This document shows positions 1 through 7,267 of a stretch of 64,000 nucleotides of DNA, one piece after another (position 1 is the stretch's first letter; every line of letters starts with the position of its first letter). A program made the translations under genes and the position numbers. Location: the NCBI GenBank assembly GCA_944389025.1, contig CALXKU010000003.1, positions 1 to 64,000 on the forward strand, given 5' to 3'. This DNA is from an uncultured Spirochaetaceae bacterium. GTDB taxonomy: Bacteria > Spirochaetota > Spirochaetia > Sphaerochaetales > Sphaerochaetaceae. The notes beneath the pieces were generated by a model that saw only the letters and a program-made list of their open reading frames with translations, ran no database searches and was not told where the DNA came from.

Positions 1-152
1 CATAGGCTCATGTGTTTAAGCTCCTCGAGAGCGGTCGCGGACACCTCCTTCGTAAAATACTCATCCCCGCTATCTCTCAGCATCGTCTCCGCCTTTAGAT
101 ATGACGGCATGAAAGAGAACCGGATAACGGAATATCTTTCCTCTCCATTCAT
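1..152 (-). CDS. Hypothetical protein, 5' end only (runs off the left edge)
   Basis: An open frame on the minus strand starts with ATG at 152 and runs off the window edge after 50 codons. The start is supported by a strong AGGAGGAAA ribosome-binding site at about 160-169. The visible N-terminus (MNGEERYSVIRFSFMPSYL...) has no signal peptide or recognisable motif, so no function is offered. A competing plus-strand frame over 10-201 has no ribosome-binding site and is probably a shadow. Confidence 0.6.
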   Translation of the reverse strand, partial: MNGEERYSVIRFSFMPSYLKAETMLRDSGDEYFTKEVSATALEELKHMSL

Positions 153-267
153 ATTTTGTTTCCTCCTCTCATATGAATGCAGGAAAGGGGCGTTTTGTTA
201 AATTGAGATGTTGCGAATAGAGTCGAAAAGAATTCCGTAATACTCGTTTTTCTGATAAAACAAGAGT

Positions 268-606
268 ATGTACACACCCGATTATGATGAGTATTATTCT
301 CTCAAAAGTTATGCTGACAGATTCGTTAGCGATAGCGATGATGTGATTAAAGTGTATCTCTCGCGTCCTACGACTCTTAATCTTATTACGCTTTGGGAGC
401 TTAGGAATGGAAATGATATGTTCATAGCATCTCTTATGGAGAAATATCATGAGAGGGCGATGGCAGGGGAGGAGTTCGATGTCGGTGAGCTCATCAGTGC
501 GCTCAATCTCTTATCTGTATTCATTGAGAATGGTGACATAAGAGCCCATATCGACATCTATAATGATTTCGTAGCTTATCTAACTGAGAATGGAATAAAC
601 ACTTAA
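268..606 (+). CDS. Hypothetical protein, 112 aa
   Basis: A soluble, acidic, mostly helical-looking protein (MYTPDYDEYYSLKSYADRF...) with no signal peptide, membrane segment or family motif that I recognise. No Shine-Dalgarno sequence precedes the ATG. Instead TGA-TAAAAC lies six bases upstream (253-261), a weak match to the leaderless promoter pattern seen elsewhere in the window. Its stop overlaps the stop of the convergent TSCPD gene. Codon use looks normal, and the competing minus-strand frame at 169-450 is less protein-like. The function is unknown. Confidence 0.55.
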   Translation: MYTPDYDEYYSLKSYADRFVSDSDDVIKVYLSRPTTLNLITLWELRNGNDMFIASLMEKYHERAMAGEEFDVGELISALNLLSVFIENGDIRAHIDIYNDFVAYLTENGINT

Positions 607-857
607 GCCTTTAGCGCCTCTTTAAGAGCCTTTGAAAGCTGATCAGGGCAGCTGGTGTTCTTATAACCACATGTGTTCCCTTCCAAAATAGCTGCAATCT
701 CGGCTGCATCTTTTCCTTCGCATAGAAGTCCGATTCCTTTGAGGTTGCCATTGCAGCCACCGATAAACTGTAAATTATGAATTCTGTTCTCATCATCGAG
801 AGAGAATAGGATCTCTCTTGAGCATGTCCCTTTGGTCTTATAGCTGTATTCTTTCAT
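603..857 (-). CDS. TSCPD domain-containing protein (TIGR03905-like), 84 aa
   Basis: The protein carries the signature NTSCPDQL near residues 67-74, preceded by a glycine-rich FIGGCNGNLKGIG stretch and a CGYKNTSCPD cysteine pair. This matches the small stand-alone TSCPD family, which resembles a C-terminal module of some ribonucleotide reductases; its own function is unknown. The length is usual for the family. No Shine-Dalgarno sequence precedes the ATG at 857. A TATTCT hexamer lies seven bases upstream (865-870, minus strand), so initiation may be leaderless. The stop codon overlaps that of the convergent gene at 268-606. Confidence 0.85.
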   Translation of the reverse strand: MKEYSYKTKGTCSREILFSLDDENRIHNLQFIGGCNGNLKGIGLLCEGKDAAEIAAILEGNTCGYKNTSCPDQLSKALKEALKA

Positions 858-1328
858 AGCAGAGAGAATACAACTTTAATTGAATTCAATAAATAGGGGG
901 ATTATTGCTCGTTCGTAGCTGAATGATAAGTATAAAAACTTGAATCATTAGTTGCGAGTAACATTACGCAGTGATTGTTCCTGTATGTTACCATCACTCT
1001 CTACCGCATATTAAAACCATATGCGCTTTGCATCTTCAAGGTTCCTTCTTGCCACATGCGGGACGGATTGAACTCATTGTTTTTGACAATCTATATTCTT
1101 GCAAGGAAGATTCATATGGTAATTAATGTCCTTTTCCATTTAACTATCCCATTATAGGGCATTTTTTATCAAACCATAGTGAGAGTAGCTGTTTTGAAGA
1201 TTAAAAAAATATCGGCTGACAGTAATAAATCTTGACATTGGGGGGGGCAATTGTGGTAGCACTATGGGTGGGTAGTGGCTTGATATATTTTTATTTGCTT
1301 CTGCCTAAAAGACAAAAAAGGAGAAGAA
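858..1328. other. Intergenic region, 471 bases, AT-rich
   Basis: No convincing gene is visible. A 60-codon plus-strand frame at 975-1157 begins with TTG, lacks a ribosome-binding site and is rich in hydrophobic and cysteine codons, so I reject it. The left end carries the putative leaderless promoter of the TSCPD gene. The right end holds the leader and candidate promoter of the lipoprotein gene at 1329, including an eight-G tract at 1240-1247. Confidence 0.6.
1232..1262 (+). promoter_or_regulatory. Candidate promoter with 8-G tract in the spacer
   Basis: A perfect -35 hexamer TTGACA at 1232-1237 is followed by two Ts, eight consecutive Gs (1240-1247) and a weak -10 candidate TAGCAC at 1257-1262, giving a 19-base spacer. 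Losing one or two Gs would bring the spacer toward 17-18. It lies 66-97 bases upstream of a surface lipoprotein start. The -10 assignment is uncertain; TATATT at 1284-1289 is an alternative but has no good -35. Confidence 0.4.
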
Positions 1329-3536
1329 ATGAGAAAACACGCTTTAAATCTGTTTTTAATCATCTTATTATCTTTGTTGTTGTTTGGCTGTTCCTCTGGA
1401 GATGACACGTGGTCAGGAATGGCTTATACAAGTGATGACGGATTTCTTACGCTTACAGTTAGTGACGATGGAAGTTATTTGCGAGTGGCAAACAATACTA
1501 CTGATTCTATGGGGAATCCCATATCCTTGCCGGCTGAATATTCGATTCCAGCTTCCTATAAGGGAATTCCTGTAAAGGAAGTTCTTATATGGAATAGTGA
1601 TGTTGTAAAAATAAGTATTCCTTCTTCAGTCGAATCTTTGGAAGTTGAAAATTGCCCTGAACTGATGAGTATGAACATCCCAGGCAATTTGAAGGAAATT
1701 AGCATATACAATGCTCCAAAACTGGCAGGCGACTTGTATTTACCTGATTCTCTCCAAGTCGTTGGACGCTTAGATTATGTAGGGTATTCAAGTATAAGAT
1801 TTGGTGAGAACATATCAGAAGTTGGGTCTTATATTTTTCTTCTTAGATACTGTGAAAATCTTGAAAAAGTCTATATCCCATTCACAAACTATGATGAGTC
1901 AAGTGGGTGGTATGGCTGGTCAACATATCTTCCTGATTCTTGCGAGGTTTTGTATGATGGAGAAGCCAACGAGCCATCATTTATAATCTCGGAAGACAGA
2001 AGTTGCTATATTTTCACGGGATTTGATTCTGCTACAACAACCCTTGAAGAAGTAGTTGTTCCTTCAACACATAATGGTCTCCCGGTTTCGATAATCGGAT
2101 CGAACGCTTTTAACGGTTGCGAGACTATAAAAAGCGTGACAATTCCTTCATCCATCAAGGAAATCCATTCTAGCGCCTTTGAAGGATCTGGTATTGAAAC
2201 AATTACTATTCCATCAACTGTTGAAATGGTGGGGGAGTATGCTTTCTTAAACTGCACGTCTCTTTCAGATGTCGAGCTTCAGGAAGGATTCAAAAATATA
2301 TCCATTGGAATGTTTAAGGGATGTACAAGTCTTGAGACTTTGGATCTTCCTTCTTCCTTGGAAACAATTGAAGAGGGAGCTTTTTCAAACAGTGGAATAA
2401 GAGAGATTGTTCTTTCTGAAGATATCTCCTCTGTTGGGTATGATGTTTTCTCAGATTGCAATAATCTTATTTCTCTGACTGTTCCCGTCAATTCCTTTGG
2501 AACCCGTGTTAGTGGATGGACCGGCTGGAGTGATGGCATAAATACAAATACGTGCAAGATTAACTATTGCAATGGAGTTGATGACCTTTCTTATGTCATC
2601 TCCAAAGACAGGACATATTACTATTGTGTTGGTCTTCCTTCAGATTCAACAAAGACAACTGCGACTATTCCTGCAACACATAACGGACTACCTGTGGTTG
2701 TCGCATCTGACTGTATGTATAGCGTTGACAGCATTGAGGAGATAACTATAGAGAATGGAGTCGAGAAAATCGAGAGTGGGGCTTTTGAATATTGTGATAA
2801 TCTAAAGGTCATAAGGATTCCTTCAAGTGTAGTCGAGGTTACAGGTGCTATCGGGGATTACAGCCAGAAACTTACCGATGTGTATGTAGCGTGGACAGAA
2901 GGAAACATGCCTTCTGGCTGGAGCCCTTATTGGGATTATGACTTCAATGATTATAAGGTGACAATACATTATGGAGAGAATACTCCTGATCCAGAACCGG
3001 GTACAGATCCAGATGAGCCTGAGCCTGAACCGGGGCAGCCTGGAGAAATCAACGAAGAGATCAAGCCCTATGCAGATGAGATTCTCCTGAAGATCATGGG
3101 AAATGTTCAGAATGCCGGTACGTATAGGGAAGAGAACGGAAGAGCAAGTTTTACATATTCCGGACCTTTCGGCGGAGTTGATATTGTCTCTCCTGATTTC
3201 GGAGATGAACTGACAGTTGTATCCGCAACAGTGAATCTCACCTTCTACGGCAATGTTGCAAGTGAGGAGAGTGCAGGAAGCGGGGAGGCTGTATTCACAC
3301 CAGATACCTTCATTATTTCCACAGACTCTCCTATCCAGATGATGTATATGTCTGGAACAACATTTGAGACATGGTACCTGACAATTGATGAGATCAGTGG
3401 AAACGTTTCAGGTGTTAAAGTATTGCAGATTGATACTGGAGTAGAGGAGCAGCTGGGAGTCGAAACAGAAGCGGATGCAGCTGTTCTGGAAGCAACCACT
3501 ATCAGAGGATCTATAGAAAAACAAAGTTATATGTGA
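1329..3536 (+). CDS. BspA-family leucine-rich-repeat lipoprotein, 735 aa
   Basis: The N-terminus is a lipoprotein signal peptide (basic MRKH, hydrophobic core, lipobox ending at Cys21). Residues from about 60 to 560 are BspA-type (LRR_5) repeats with phrases such as FNGCETIKSVTIPSSIKEI and ENGVEKIESGAF. A motif with GW-type residues and a following THNGLPV block recurs: SSGWYGWSTYLPDSC, then SGWTGWSDGINTNTC, then a degenerate SGWSPYWDYDFND. A Pro/Glu-rich linker (around residues 556-575) leads to a C-terminal beta-rich domain of about 160 residues that I do not recognise. BspA-like proteins act in adhesion and host-matrix binding in other bacteria; that role is inferred here. An AAGGAGAAG site precedes the ATG. 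Composition is more AT-rich than the housekeeping genes. Confidence 0.9.
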   Translation: MRKHALNLFLIILLSLLLFGCSSGDDTWSGMAYTSDDGFLTLTVSDDGSYLRVANNTTDSMGNPISLPAEYSIPASYKGIPVKEVLIWNSDVVKISIPSSVESLEVENCPELMSMNIPGNLKEISIYNAPKLAGDLYLPDSLQVVGRLDYVGYSSIRFGENISEVGSYIFLLRYCENLEKVYIPFTNYDESSGWYGWSTYLPDSCEVLYDGEANEPSFIISEDRSCYIFTGFDSATTTLEEVVVPSTHNGLPVSIIGSNAFNGCETIKSVTIPSSIKEIHSSAFEGSGIETITIPSTVEMVGEYAFLNCTSLSDVELQEGFKNISIGMFKGCTSLETLDLPSSLETIEEGAFSNSGIREIVLSEDISSVGYDVFSDCNNLISLTVPVNSFGTRVSGWTGWSDGINTNTCKINYCNGVDDLSYVISKDRTYYYCVGLPSDSTKTTATIPATHNGLPVVVASDCMYSVDSIEEITIENGVEKIESGAFEYCDNLKVIRIPSSVVEVTGAIGDYSQKLTDVYVAWTEGNMPSGWSPYWDYDFNDYKVTIHYGENTPDPEPGTDPDEPEPEPGQPGEINEEIKPYADEILLKIMGNVQNAGTYREENGRASFTYSGPFGGVDIVSPDFGDELTVVSATVNLTFYGNVASEESAGSGEAVFTPDTFIISTDSPIQMMYMSGTTFETWYLTIDEISGNVSGVKVLQIDTGVEEQLGVETEADAAVLEATTIRGSIEKQSYM

Positions 3537-3574
3537 CTTGATTTAAACAGATATAACCTTTTTAATTTTAAACT

Positions 3575-3618
3575 GGTGCACTCTGAGTCTTCATTCCTTA
3601 GGGTGCATCATTGCTTTC
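3575..3618 (+). terminator. Terminator-like hairpin after the BspA lipoprotein
   Basis: GGTGCACTCTGAG (3575-3587) pairs with CTTAGGGTGCATC (3597-3609) over 13 base pairs including three G-U wobbles, with a nine-base loop. The following T-tract is weak (ATTGCTTTC). It lies 38 bases after the stop codon. Confidence 0.6.
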
Positions 3619-4386
3619 TAGCGTCATCTCGCTCATCTCTCATAATGTAAGAGTTTACTGTATCTGTTTAATAAAAGAAACTGAATTCATAGGACTATAG
3701 GAAATACGCTTGGGGCGGCCCTTTAACGGGGCGTTTTCTATTTTTTTGGAAGTACCGAGATGAAAATCATCAATTCGAAGGTATCTTTTACAGATATTCT
3801 TAGCATAAGAGATATTGAAATAAGAGATAAATCTAACGTAAAGGGGTAATTCCTGCATATAATTCGTTGATGATTGATTCTTCTTCTTTTTGCGGGAATG
3901 GGTCTGCTCCGGAAATTTCAATCAATATTTCAGAAGTTACTGGTAAAGCTCGTGCATTCAGTGGATTTGAATCTCCGATTTCAGGCGGGCTGACTATCCA
4001 TTTTCTCCGTACAGTCTATCCATCTGCCCCGTTTATTATCTCCACTCTATTTCTCCGCCCTTTAGCGGTCCGGCCTATACGTTGAAGCTCGGTGTACACA
4101 TCCTTAAAAGTGCGACAATCATGATAAAAACTCTATCGATTGGATTCTGCAATCAACCTGGCTCTTTATTTACACGATGAGAAGCAGATTCGCTTGATGC
4201 TATATTAGGAAAGAGAAGAATCAAATAGATGTTTAAAACACAACTTAAAGTTATAAAACTCTGATATTAGCCAATATTATTTGAAGATTTCTTATTGATT
4301 CAGCTTTCTTTTTATTTTATCTTATAGTTATATTTTAAAGAATAATTTATACTTTTAGTGTTGAGCTAGTAAAAAGAGGAGTTATT
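3610..4386. other. Long gene-poor AT-rich spacer, about 780 bases
   Basis: No intact gene is supported. The plus-strand frame 3867-4085 and minus-strand frame 3655-3921 lack ribosome-binding sites and look like chance openings. A decayed minus-strand frame (3833-4135) is listed separately. Two similar GC-rich patches, GCCCTTTAACGGGGC near 3718 and CGCCCTTTAGCGGTCC near 4057, stand out from the AT-rich background; the first is followed by a T-rich run and may be a weak terminator. The last 60 bases, with TTATAG/TATATT-like boxes near 4320-4335, probably hold the promoter of the next lipoprotein gene. Confidence 0.5.
3833..4135 (-). pseudogene. Degenerate reading frame of about 100 codons interrupted by one TAG
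   Basis: On the minus strand one frame is open from 4132 down to 3836 apart from a single TAG at 4016-4018. The upstream part reads ...CRTFKDVYTELQRIGRTAKG..., the downstream part ...RRKWIVSPPEIGDSNPLNA.... No ATG with a ribosome-binding site is visible and both ends are closed by stops. The residues look more protein-like than expected by chance, so I suggest a remnant of an inactivated gene or repeated element. The family was not recognised. Confidence 0.25.
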
Positions 4387-5973
4387 ATGAGAAAGTTCAT
4401 AAGATGTCACTTGAAAAAACATGGAATTTCGGCTTTGATTGTTTCTCTTTTTCTCATTGTTACTTTTTCCTCCTGTGGTCAGGCGGAACAAGACAAATAT
4501 GAGGATATGACGGGAGCAAATGTTACCATGTATGGGGATTGGCAGTCGGATCCTGTTACTTTTACAGATCGCTATGATGAGACATTTACCAATACCAAAA
4601 TTCTTCTTTCGTTTTCTGAGGATGAACTCGTGATTAAAAAAGGAGAATATGTTTCCAAGGCACATCCTTATACAAGGAATGGCGTCACTTTATCGATTAT
4701 GAATCCAGAAGATATCGGAGGCTTTGATATGTATTATCCATTCCCATTAGAATTCAATGGAAATACATTCAAGACCGATTTGTCTGCACTAAATTTCCTT
4801 AAAGGTATTACCAGTGTACGATTTACAAAAATAGCTGATGAACCATCTTTAACTGCAGCAACAGAAGATCAGCAACATAAGCATGACTGGGAACCTGTTT
4901 TAGAGGTAGCTGCAGATTGTGAAAATCCTGGCAATGTTTTCTATTATATTTGTTCCTCATGTGAACAGAAGACGTTAGATCCTTTTGCTTCGGATATTGA
5001 ATATGCTACGGATGAGGATGTTATTATACCGGCTCTTGAACATCTCTTGGAAACTGAGATTATCAGAGAGGCTGAGTATTGCGATCGTAATAGCACACCT
5101 GGATTAAGGATACAGAAATGTATGCGCGAAGGATGCGATTATTCTTCTGGTGAGGAGGAATACTATCTTGATCATGAAATCGATCCCGTGCAGAAGGATA
5201 TGATAGCTCCTACATGTGAGAATTATGGATATGAGCCATACTATGAATGTAATAGATGTAAAGGAAAATTCTTGTCCCCAGACGAAACTGGATATTCAGA
5301 CGAATATTCCCTTCGAATTAGCCCTACAGGGCACAGTTGGGCATTTAGTGACAGTGGGGAAGGTTACTATCATAATATCTATTGTTTAAATGAAAATTGT
5401 GACTACAAAGGTACAAATTTCCCTGGAAATCATGAATATGATACAGATATGAAGCATTGTAAATTCTGTGGGGCAGAGGAAACATATCAGGTTATGCTTC
5501 ATAATTGTTTATGGGCTAATTATGATACGGAAGCAAGTTATTATCATGGTCCTCTTCCAGAGTATTTTGCAGCTCCGGAATATGACTGTGCAGGAGAGTA
5601 TACGGACTCAGATTATGATACCTATGAGAAATCTGATCTTATAATTTCACTTGCAGAAGATCCTTTTACAGAACATGCAGACACTAAAGATATAAAAGGT
5701 ATTTTCATTCCAGACTCATATATCATTATAGAAAAAGACACATTTACAGCTTTTTCCTCGTTAACTGACATATATTTTGAGGGAAGCCAGGAAGAATGGA
5801 ATAAAATAAAAATTAAGAATTTGCGTAAGAGTCCTACCTCCATTATAGAGTATACAATAGGGGAGTATGGTATAAAAGGCATATTAGGAAATCAGGTTGA
5901 AAGAGAAAATGAGATTACAGTTCACTTTAATTTTCCTCGAGAGCAATTTTATTCTGAAATCAGATGGCAGTAA
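4387..5973 (+). CDS. Lipoprotein with repeated Cys/His modules and a BspA-like C-terminus, 528 aa
   Basis: A basic N-terminus, hydrophobic core and cysteine at position 30 (TFSSC) form a lipoprotein signal. Residues 31-150 are an unrecognised beta-rich domain. Residues 164-362 are a ladder of Cys/His modules: H164/H166-W168, C178, C189-x2-C192, H219; C232, C245-x4-C250, H263; C277, C288-x2-C291, H316-W318; C333-x4-C338, H349, C358-x2-C361. Similar H-x-W...C-x2-C ladders occur in lipoproteins of gut bacteria and spirochaetes, where their role is unclear. Residues from about 420 carry a BspA-type leucine-rich segment (FSSLTDIYFEGSQEEWNKI). The start follows GAGGAG at 4376-4381. Composition is AT-rich like the other lipoprotein. 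Surface exposure or metal binding is inference. Confidence 0.85.
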   Translation: MRKFIRCHLKKHGISALIVSLFLIVTFSSCGQAEQDKYEDMTGANVTMYGDWQSDPVTFTDRYDETFTNTKILLSFSEDELVIKKGEYVSKAHPYTRNGVTLSIMNPEDIGGFDMYYPFPLEFNGNTFKTDLSALNFLKGITSVRFTKIADEPSLTAATEDQQHKHDWEPVLEVAADCENPGNVFYYICSSCEQKTLDPFASDIEYATDEDVIIPALEHLLETEIIREAEYCDRNSTPGLRIQKCMREGCDYSSGEEEYYLDHEIDPVQKDMIAPTCENYGYEPYYECNRCKGKFLSPDETGYSDEYSLRISPTGHSWAFSDSGEGYYHNIYCLNENCDYKGTNFPGNHEYDTDMKHCKFCGAEETYQVMLHNCLWANYDTEASYYHGPLPEYFAAPEYDCAGEYTDSDYDTYEKSDLIISLAEDPFTEHADTKDIKGIFIPDSYIIIEKDTFTAFSSLTDIYFEGSQEEWNKIKIKNLRKSPTSIIEYTIGEYGIKGILGNQVERENEITVHFNFPREQFYSEIRWQ

Positions 5974-6397
5974 CAAATAAGTGGTCGTTTACATTTTTAA
6001 TGCTCTGACAAGGTCCATTACTTTTTATTCAAGCATTTGAGTTATTTTTGATGGCTTATTCTCTTTTGTGGGAGTAAGCCTTTATATTTTAAACTCTATT
6101 CTGCATGGCGGTGCTACTTTAGACGGCAAATAAGAGTAGTAAAGAATTCTTATTAAAATCTGATATTTTATGATTTCTGATAAGAATTTCCTGCAAATTA
6201 GTAAAAAATTCATACTGTTTTTAGCATTATTTCTGTTTTTAGTAAGAATTTTCTGCAAGAGCGTGGTGTATGGGCTTTCGATTTCGCTTCAGAAACCATC
6301 GATATTGTTGAGAGGAGAAAAATGGAATATATCAACAGGGTATTTTACTGGTCTGATTATCTTTCTGATACTGAAAGAGAATGGGCGGACTTTATGC
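5974..6397. other. Gene-poor spacer between lipoprotein and MerR gene
   Basis: This stretch holds the terminator at 6053-6090 and two pairs of short direct repeats: TAAGAATTTCCTGCAA at 6181-6196 against TAAGAATTTTCTGCAA at 6243-6258, and CTGTTTTTAG at 6215-6224 and 6233-6242. A tiny frame with a good ribosome-binding site begins at 6322 and is listed separately. The longer frame beginning at 6170 has no ribosome-binding site and runs antisense through the MerR gene, so I reject it. Confidence 0.5.
6053..6090 (+). terminator. Rho-independent terminator after the Cys/His lipoprotein
   Basis: GGCTTATTCTC (6053-6063) pairs with GGGAGTAAGCC (6070-6080) over 11 base pairs with two wobbles and a TTTTGT loop, followed by TTTATATTTT. 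Confidence 0.8.
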
Positions 6398-6405
6398 TCA
6401 GATAG
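6322..6405 (+). CDS. Possible small protein, 27 aa
   Basis: ATG at 6322 is preceded by GAGAGGAGAAAA, one of the best ribosome-binding sites in this part of the window, and opens a 27-codon frame (MEYINRVFYWSDY...) that ends with TAG at 6403-6405, eight bases into the 3' end of the convergent MerR gene. It is short, aromatic and charged and resembles no family I know. It may be a genuine small protein, or the surviving 5' end of a gene cut off by a rearrangement. Confidence 0.3.
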   Translation: MEYINRVFYWSDYLSDTEREWADFMLR

Positions 6406-7210
6406 TTTTGATCTGTTCTATTTTGATACTTATTTTCGTGATGAAATTGTCCTCATCTTCTTCTACAAGGTATGCAACGGGGTATTCCTCGTAGCAGGGG
6501 CCTGTCACCTTGTAACCCATCTTCTCTGCTTCTCTGACTACGCTCCTGTTCCATTTCTGAGTCTCACTCCAGTTGCCTTTATGATAGGAGACGGCATAAA
6601 GTCCTTTTTCCATCACGGCATTCCTGATCTTTCCTCTTCTGGAAAACAGGTATGACCTAGTCGTGTAATCCTGTAGGTCGAGGCTTTCAAGATCGAACTT
6701 CAGACCGGCCATCTCAATCCATGGGATCTCGTGTTTTGTCATGAAAAGCTCATACGGCTTGTCAAATGAGAGGAGGGCCGAAGAGTAATCGCCCTCATCG
6801 CTCAGACTTATTGGAATCTCTCCGATTTCTACAATCTCAATTTTTCCGTATTCCGAGCTTGCTGCTGTTATTATCTCATCGCTTGCGTTTCTGAGCAGTT
6901 TCTGCTGTTCCCTGAGTTTCCTGATTTCCTGATCGATATTGTTCACAGCTCCGCTTGCAAGGGCTAGGAATGAGGCGGCTGTTCTTTCTTTTGTGAACTC
7001 TTTGATGTTCTTGATTGGCAGTCCAAGCTCTCTTAGGTTTATGATGGTATCAAGCAATGGAAGCTGGTTTGTGGAGTATGATCTGTAATTGTTCTCTCTT
7101 CTCTCATCGGCTTTGAAAAGGCCTATCTTGTCATAATAGAGGAGAGTGTCCCTTCTTATGCCGAATATCTTCGCCATCTCGCTTATGGTGAGTTCGTGTT
7201 TTACAGGCAT
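6398..7210 (-). CDS. MerR-family transcriptional regulator, 270 aa
   Basis: The N-terminal winged-helix of the MerR family is clear (ELTISEMAKIFGIRRDTLLYYDKIGLF, then YRSYSTNQLPLLDTI), followed by a coiled-coil linker around residues 80-115 and a C-terminal domain of about 150 residues resembling the GyrI/BmrR effector-binding fold. I start it at ATG 7210 because AAGGA lies seven bases upstream; a longer frame beginning at TTG 7240 would lie inside the operator. The gene is divergent from a MATE efflux pump 57 bases away, and the intervening DNA has the 19-base spacer and central dyad typical of MerR-activated promoters. It probably senses a hydrophobic or cationic compound and activates the pump, as BmrR does for Bmr; the ligand is unknown. 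Confidence 0.9.
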   Translation of the reverse strand: MPVKHELTISEMAKIFGIRRDTLLYYDKIGLFKADERRENNYRSYSTNQLPLLDTIINLRELGLPIKNIKEFTKERTAASFLALASGAVNNIDQEIRKLREQQKLLRNASDEIITAASSEYGKIEIVEIGEIPISLSDEGDYSSALLSFDKPYELFMTKHEIPWIEMAGLKFDLESLDLQDYTTRSYLFSRRGKIRNAVMEKGLYAVSYHKGNWSETQKWNRSVVREAEKMGYKVTGPCYEEYPVAYLVEEDEDNFITKISIKIEQIKTI

Positions 7211-7220
7211 GTGTACATCC

Positions 7221-7251
7221 TTGACTATAGAGTAACTCAATAGTTTAGATT
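7221..7251 (+). promoter_or_regulatory. MerR-type promoter and operator for the MATE gene
   Basis: TTGACT (-35, 7221-7226) and TAGATT (-10, 7246-7251) are separated by 19 bases, longer than the usual 17 and characteristic of MerR-activated promoters. A dyad sits in this spacer: ACTATAGAGT (7224-7233), a central A, and ACTCAATAGT (7235-7244), matching at nine of ten positions. Such a dyad is where MerR dimers bind and untwist the promoter. The transcript leader would be about 10 bases, with a weak GGA before the ATG at 7268. Confidence 0.75.
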
Positions 7252-7267
7252 ATACAATTGGACAAAT

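Noticed and set aside
975-1157. A 60-codon plus-strand frame upstream of the BspA lipoprotein
   Set aside because: It starts with TTG, has no ribosome-binding site and its residue make-up is not protein-like.
3715-3757. GCCCTTTAACGGGGC followed by a T-rich run as a terminator
   Set aside because: Only four stem pairs are sound; too weak to list as a terminator, so mentioned only as a GC-rich patch.
6181-6258. Short direct repeats as possible CRISPR or insertion-site duplications
   Set aside because: Only two copies each, different spacing, no leader, no cas genes and no transposase nearby.
6170-6655. A 161-codon plus-strand frame with a hydrophobic N-terminus
   Set aside because: No ribosome-binding site, and most of it is antisense to the well-supported MerR gene.
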